A stretch of 64,000 nucleotides of DNA. It comes from Eretmocerus hayati. Lineage: Eukaryota > Arthropoda > Insecta > Hymenoptera > Aphelinidae. Location: positions 29,338,405-29,402,404 of the forward strand of contig CM056743.1 of NCBI GenBank assembly GCA_029851415.1. The letters are read 5' to 3'. The notes under the pieces are model-generated. The model worked only from the letters and a program-made list of their open reading frames with translations, searched no databases and was not told where the DNA came from. Every line of letters starts with the position of its first letter. Position 1 is the stretch's first letter. Shown here piece by piece: positions 58,802 to 64,000 of the stretch. The translations under genes were made by a program, and so were the position numbers.

Positions 58802-59085
58802 CGATAGGGGGGTACAAGCTCGAATCTACCCCCTAAATCGACGTCAATGTCTAATTTCTTCACTCTCCCAGCCTCTCGCGCTTATGGGTAAATTGATCAA
58901 AATAAGTGACCACGGGTGATCCAGGTGTCACTGAGCACTCAAAATATCATCAAGGATCCATTTCCAATCATTTAGAACCCCGAAAGATGTCCAGACGCAT
59001 CCCAAATTGCCGAACGCATTGGTGGCCACCATTGTAGAATACCCTAAAATTGCGGCAAAAAAATTGCGGCTAACTTCACAGTCAT

Positions 59086-59094
59086 TTGAGAAGC
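59086..59094 (+). repeat. 9-bp target-site duplication, right
   Basis: TTGAGAAGC, the partner of 55092-55100. Confidence 0.9.
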
Positions 59095-59331
59095 TACGAA
59101 AGGACTCATTCAGAAAAAGCACGGTTTTCAGTCCCTTCCAACAATATAAGAAAGAGTTTGAAGGTATAATTAAGGAAATATCGCTTTAAGTACAATTCCT
59201 CCAACGTTCATAAACGTTAGGACACTTTTTCAAGAGAAGTTTCCCGTTACTAAAACAGCCATATTTTGAACCAGAAAAGACCTAGAATAGTTTTCAATGA
59301 TGCATTTTGAAGCTCTTGGCTTTTACTTTTA

Positions 59332-60119
59332 CAGTACCGTTCATAAGTTCTCGATGGTCGATCCCTCGATTACCCCGACTTGGAACAGCAATAAGTCAAA
59401 TTCTATGCGTTGTACGAAAATTTTCAAGAAAGCATCTTACAGAGCAGAAAAAATACTAACTTTTACTGGGTTTTGATGATTTTTATCGAATATTTTTGAC
59501 GGTTCTACACGCTGATGAAAAAATAGAAAATCTAAAAATTTTTTACTTTCATTGAGACACCTGCAGTTTTAATGCAAATAAAGATACGGCAATTCTGAAA
59601 AAAGCATCTTGTAGAGCGGAAAAAATGCTATGTGTAGCCATTTTTTGATTATTTCTCACGTACCGCGCATGAGAACGTACGAGCTGTCTAGATACCCAAA
59701 ATGACTGCTTATCATCGGAAACGGCACAGAAAACGGTGAAAAACCATGATTTTGGGGATTTGGACAGCTCGCACGTTCTCACACGCGGTACGTAAAAAAT
59801 AATCAAAAAATGGCTACACATAGCATTTTTTCCGCTCTACAAGATGCTTTTTTCAGAATTGCCGTATCTTTATTTGCATTAAAACTGCAGGTGTCTCAAT
59901 GAAAGTAAAAAATTTTTAGATTTTCTATTTTTTCATCAGCGTGTAGAACCGTCAAAAATATTCGATAAAAATCATCAAAACCCAGTAAAAGTTAGTATTT
60001 TTTCTGCTCTGTAAGATGCTTTCTTAAAAATTTTCGTACAACGCATAGAATTTGACTTATTGCTGTTCCAAGTCAGGGTAATCGAGGGATCGACCATCGA
60101 GAACTTATGAACGGTACTG
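59332..60119. mobile_element. 788-bp palindromic Tc1/mariner-type MITE
   Basis: Ends CAGTACCGTTCATAAG and its inverse are flanked by TA (59330-59331, 60120-60121). The arms are about 360 bp each and almost identical, with a loop of roughly 65 bp near 59,695-59,760. It interrupts the right arm of the larger element at 54690-60403, so it is younger than that element. Confidence 0.88.
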
Positions 60120-60403
60120 TACATGATTTTTAAAATAATTTCAACCCATCAATACTGGCTTGCTGAGGTCTGTATTTTGATTCAATTTTTATGGATTTTC
60201 CCAAATATCCGACTCGACTCTACTGACATCCTGTTCTGCCGCAGGAAAAAACCGACACAGAGTCCTTGAAGTACTTGAAAAAAACTACAAAGTAAGCTAA
60301 TTCATTGTGAACCAACAAGGCCAGAGGTATCGGATCTCATAAATTGGTCTCTTTTCTAAACATAATTTTTAGGTGTATATACAAACTTTTGACCGTTGGT
60401 GTA

Positions 60404-63200
60404 TTTTTGATTCAATGAATTTTCTTCATCTAATTCTTATACATGTTCATTCTTAACTACCAAAGAGAGACATCTATGAAAACGGGATTCATTAATAAAG
60501 TGGAAAAAATCCATTTCAGATGAGCTTCTATGAATTTACAGAATTTCAAAAGGGTAAGAAGTGCAGAGAAAGGAAGAAGACCAAAATTGGCCAAGAAACA
60601 AAGACTCTCAAAATTAAAATGAATTTTCTTTTTCCAAATAGGTAACCACAGACGTACTCACTTGAAAATCAATGGCTTAGTAAGCTCTTTGGTTCAGAAA
60701 TTTCTCAGGGCTGACTGCAGATGCATCTCACTTGATGCTAGAATTCAAATGTTCAAATAGATACGTGCCCTTCAACAACAGTCCTAGCGACTCTACCCGG
60801 GACTATATGATAGGCAACTTCCATCAAACAGCTTTTTATACATTTTTAGATTTTAAGACTTCACCTGTCCTCCTTTATTCGAGCTTTGCAATGACGTTCA
60901 GGATTGTTTTCACCTTCGGAATTAGTGAATTATGAATTAAATTTGAGTCATCACCGAACGACGAATCAATCACTTGTGAAGCTATTGACTCAAGAAATAA
61001 GAATGAAATAGCAAAAGTTACAGTATGACGATCACGTTTTCATGCGAGATTAAACAGTGAAAATAGTCTGTTCCTTGAATTTCTATGTTCTTCAAATATT
61101 TTCATCAAAAGCAGAATGTCATTTACAGCCTTTTCTTGTTTCTGGGATAACCCATTACGATTGGAAAGATTTTATCAAAAGAGCATCTTTCATTTTTGAT
61201 AATCTCTATAATACTTCACGGATCTGCCAAATATCTCCGCACAAGTCTGATCTTCCACATATGATAAACCAATATTCGTTACTGGTAAAAACTAGTTTTA
61301 ACTGGTAATTGTGCAAATCTACAATTTCATTTGTGGAACCCGGTATACCTTTTCGATATCACCTTTTCAGAGTTCAATTGGTGACATAAGAGCATTCGAT
61401 AAAAATATTACTTGATCGTATTCTGACAAATTATGTAAAATCCCACTCCCTGGGGGATCTTTCCATCCCGGTAAGTTATTCACCCCGTGATGGTTCATGT
61501 TTTATCTACTAATCGATACCAACAATTCTATTCGAATTAGAATTCATGCAAGAAGGTACGTTCAGCATATGAAACACTCTTTGAAACGGGTCCGGACCTC
61601 GAACTAGACTGGCAATTTCGATCAATATCGAATGAATGACGGGAATAGGCAGAGAATCCATGTAAAAACATGTAGAGATCTTGAAATCATATCGAATACA
61701 AATATCTTCATTCAACGGGCAGTATTCCGAACGCCTTCATAACTGTCCAACAATTTTTCAAAGAAATTTGGGAAAGATTACAAAAGATCTATCAATTTAT
61801 GCCTTTTCTGATGAAACTTTCATGATATAGTAACCAGCATCAGAAATAAAAAAAATCTCCCATTTTTAACAATCCATTCTGCTAGTGCCACGATTACAGT
61901 GTAGAGATTCTTAGAGTATCTCGAGGATCTTTTTTTCTACAACCTTCTACAACCAAATTACGAGCATTAGAGAAAAAAGGGTCTGTATACATCCGAGGTT
62001 CACAGATCAGAAGGACTTTTGCTAATTATTTTTCACCAGATGCGTGGTCAACAAAAGAAAAATGTTTGGAACAATCATAATTTCAAGCTGTGACGTGAAG
62101 TTGTTTGAAAATTTTGAAACTATTCAAGTGAGATACACTTTTTTGTTGCACTAGGTGGAGACCTCAATCTTGAAAAATTCGGACAAATTGCTTTCGAAAT
62201 CGCGTATAAACAATTTTTCGACAAACGTGTTCCGTAGATCAAGTATAATCATGCATTAGCTTCGGAAAGAGGCGGAGTGGGAGCGTTTGTCCTAAAATTG
62301 CCCGTACATGCGAAAAACCCGATTTTTTTTTTCTTTCCATTGCTCGTAGTTCCACTGTGAAAAATCGAAGATAAATCCTTGGGAAAATTTTTCTGAAGAT
62401 CTTGAGAAGATCTACAAGCTGTTTCAAAAAACTTGGCACTATCATCATGCCTCCAAGAATGATTGGAATGAAATTTTCTGGATTTTTAATTCTGGTGGTT
62501 ATCATAAAACTCTTATCAATAAATCGGAAGACTTTCGTTTGACTTCTTAAATTTTTCCTCAAAACTATCAAAGTCCCAAAGGCGCCGGAAATATCTCTAT
62601 TTTAGTCGGGGTACCCGTATTCCATTCTTTGCAGAGCTTTTGTACAAGAGCCCTGAATTGATCAAAATCACTATTAATATTTTCGGTCAAAAAAAAGTTT
62701 CGAGTTTTTCCGGACTACAATGTACGAGTGCATTTCATTTCCAAAAAAATAACACATTACTCACCATTTATCAAATGAAGAGAAAGCTCAACCCCCTGAG
62801 ATGATAACTCGAGTTTTCTACAACTAATATTTTGGACCAATTTTTCAAAAATTGATCATGTTGCCCGTGTATATGGTCTTAATCCGCATCCATTAATTGC
62901 AATGGCAAAAAATGGACTTTTTCCTCACTTCGCTCCTCCCAATATTCAAACATGTTTACAAAGTGTTTCTTCGTGTCTCGCTTGTAAGGAAATTTCTCTC
63001 ATACCCGACTCTGCTTTATGCTTAGAGTAAAGATGCTGTAATTCTTGATATTTGAATTTTTGATTGAGATTTGATTTTTTCAGACCAGGTTGATTTTAAA
63101 CAAAAAAATTAATACACTACGTACTCTGCAGAAGTGCTTACGCTTTTACACGGTTTGACGCGCAAACTGCGTGTTTCCATGCTTCCTCGCCGTGTAAAGC
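60404..63200. other. Non-coding interval
   Basis: No supportable gene or element ends. Short frames (for example 61057-61308, 62239-62571) are not recognisable. Confidence 0.35.
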
Positions 63201-63315
63201 GGCATATGCGTCTCGTGCCAAAAACTTTGTTCTTCACAATAACCTTGTTGGACGTCGGCGAACAAAGTTATCGCAAAGAACAAAGTTTTTTGGCACCCGA
63301 CGCATAATATACTAT
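63201..63315. mobile_element. Small foldback MITE with GCGTCGGGTGCC ends
   Basis: About 115 bp: the left arm GCGTCTCGTGCCAAAAACTT and the right arm, inverted, GCGTCGGGTGCCAAAAAACT, with a shared ACTTTGTTC block. The right end continues into ATAATATACTAT, as at 30401 and 36969. Confidence 0.6.
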
Positions 63316-63592
63316 TTTAGCTCCTGCAGGCTGGTATATACCTTATAGAGTAGACGAGAAAGCCATCCTCGACATTTCTTCTTTATTGAGGCAAAGGCTT
63401 CGGAGAGTGAATTTCACATCTCTTCTGGGCCTATTTAGTGGATTTTGAACCACCAAAATTTGCACTGGTGCCGGCTACAGGGACCGAAAACCTATTATGA
63501 CCTTTCGATTCAGAGGTGAAAACTCTAACCTCGGTGTCACCGCTAGACAGTATTTTGGCTAATAAATAAAAGAAACTTCATCTTCAACTCAT

Positions 63593-63910
63593 TCATTTAT
63601 TTCCTTTCATCTGTTTCATCTCTTTTGAAGATCTTCCTACGTTCTTTTGTATCGACAAGGATCTGGAAATCTGTAAAATTTTGAAAAAATCATTATGACT
63701 ATTCTAATAGAGATGTATTAATAAGTCGCGACTTACTTTCATTATAACAGAATCCTTGGAATTTGGTTTTAAGTTCTTCAACAACCTAGCTCCAGATTGT
63801 TTGGATAGCTCTTCTTGGGAACTCAACGAAATATCGTTGAGATCTGTCAAATCTTTGTTTAAATTATCTGGTATTTTTTCAGTCTTATTTTGTGGTTTCT
63901 CCGGGATAGT
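63593..63910 (-). CDS. Unrecognised protein, last two exons (partial at right edge)
   Basis: Two exons, 63910-63737 and 63670-63593, both in phase 0, are joined by an intron with gtaagt donor and TTTTACAG acceptor; a preceding acceptor (TTTTGCAG) bounds the first. They encode 58 and 25 residues of a hydrophilic, Lys/Asn/Ser-rich C-terminus (TIPEKPQNKTEKIPDN…ARLLKNLKPNSKDSV…KEMKQMKGNK) with a basic end, as in many nuclear proteins. The stop is TGA at 63593-63595. AATAAA overlaps the stop region. Upstream exons are beyond the window, and I cannot name the gene. Confidence 0.6.
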
Positions 63911-64000
63911 CTGCAAAATAATGAAATCCTCATTGTACATACATAGATGTGGTATCAATAAATCATTTATGATTAAAATTGGTTGTTAGGAGATAATCTT

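Larger units (their letters stand above)
55101..59085. mobile_element. Foldback-like transposon built of opposed 178-bp arrays
   Basis: A 3985-bp insertion with a perfect 9-bp target duplication and inverted termini beginning ATGACTGTGAAGTTAGCCGC. The outer ~280 bp of each arm is single-copy; inward each arm becomes a tandem array of a 178-bp monomer. The left array has eight full units (anchors at 55563, 55741, 55919, 56097, 56275, 56453, 56631, 56809). The right array has ten, inverted (57021 to 58623). Degenerate edge units sit at 55385 and 58801. The arms meet without a loop near 56949. Long inverted repeats made of sub-repeats, plus a 9-bp duplication, are the hallmarks of Drosophila FB elements and of Mutator-like transposons. 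There is no transposase, so it would need one in trans. Short ORFs here are repeat translations. Confidence 0.88.
54690..60403. mobile_element. Tc1/mariner-type long-inverted-repeat element carrying nested insertions
   Basis: The right end, inverted, reads CACCAACGGTCAAAAG, then TTTGTATATAC, followed by TA (60402-60403). The left end near 54692 is a degenerate version (ACCGATAAAAAGTTTG, then TATATACC) preceded by TA. Arms of some 400 bp are diverged inverted copies (ACCTTGTTGGT, TTTTTTCAAGTACTTC, TTTTTTCCTGC and further blocks on both sides). Removing the two nested insertions (55101-59085 and 59332-60119) leaves roughly 0.9 kb, comparable with the element at 33341-34597. No transposase remains. 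Confidence 0.75.

Noticed and set aside
62239..62571. 110-codon minus-strand frame
   Set aside because: No recognisable domain or exon signals.

Overview
The window looks like AT-rich nuclear DNA of an insect. The evidence is short, interrupted, metazoan-type genes with GT-AG introns (RBM24/38, Gemin7, MED30), a Penelope-like retroelement, a tRNA-derived SINE, and many small inverted-repeat DNA transposons. The species cannot be named from the sequence. Nothing here is bacterial, viral or organellar.

Recognisable host genes cover little of the window. On the minus strand at the left edge is the first coding exon of an RBM24/RBM38-type RNA-binding protein (213-476). Near 38.5-41.1 kb, on the minus strand, are two exons of a Thr/Ser/Asp-rich, probably extracellular protein that I do not recognise. 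At 43.9-46.15 kb a compact pair of housekeeping genes converges tail to tail: Gemin7 (plus, 2 exons) and MED30 (minus, 4 exons), with 87 bp between their stop codons. At the right edge (63.6-63.9 kb, minus) are the last two exons of an unrecognised gene.

A second group is a family of unrecognised proteins carrying signal peptides. One intronless-CDS member is at 2189-3391 (plus). Two close paralogues are in tandem at 50059-51429 and 53072-54355 (minus), with a possible relic exon of the same family between them at 52762-52987. They share cysteine spacing and an ending of the form S-x-x-C-[LFM]-P-[KR].

Most of what remains is mobile DNA, often nested. (1) A Penelope-like element with an intact RT plus GIY-YIG reading frame lies at 3885-8059, flanked by an 80-bp direct repeat. 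It has an inverted copy of its own 5' end and a degenerate hammerhead-like motif. (2) At 14.8-17.0 kb is a head-to-tail train of TTAA-bounded foldback elements, one of them split by a 329-bp Harbinger-type MITE; a second 329-bp copy sits at 52313. (3) Tc1/mariner-type elements with very long inverted repeats lie at 33341-34597 (with another MITE inside) and about 54690-60403. The latter contains a 3985-bp Foldback-like insertion with a perfect 9-bp target duplication. That insertion is built from two opposed arrays of 178-bp monomers (8 and 10 full units). The same host element also contains a 788-bp palindromic TA-flanked MITE. (4) Smaller items are a tRNA-Glu-like SINE at 11.7 kb, a foldback element around a tRNA-like sequence at 43.0 kb, and a 117-bp duplicated fragment of the Thr-rich gene at 36.8 kb next to a transposon end.

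The long stretches at 8.1-11.7, 11.9-14.8, 17.0-28.1, 31.4-33.3, 34.6-36.8 and 60.4-63.2 kb hold no gene I can support. They may be introns or regulatory DNA of genes whose exons lie outside the window.
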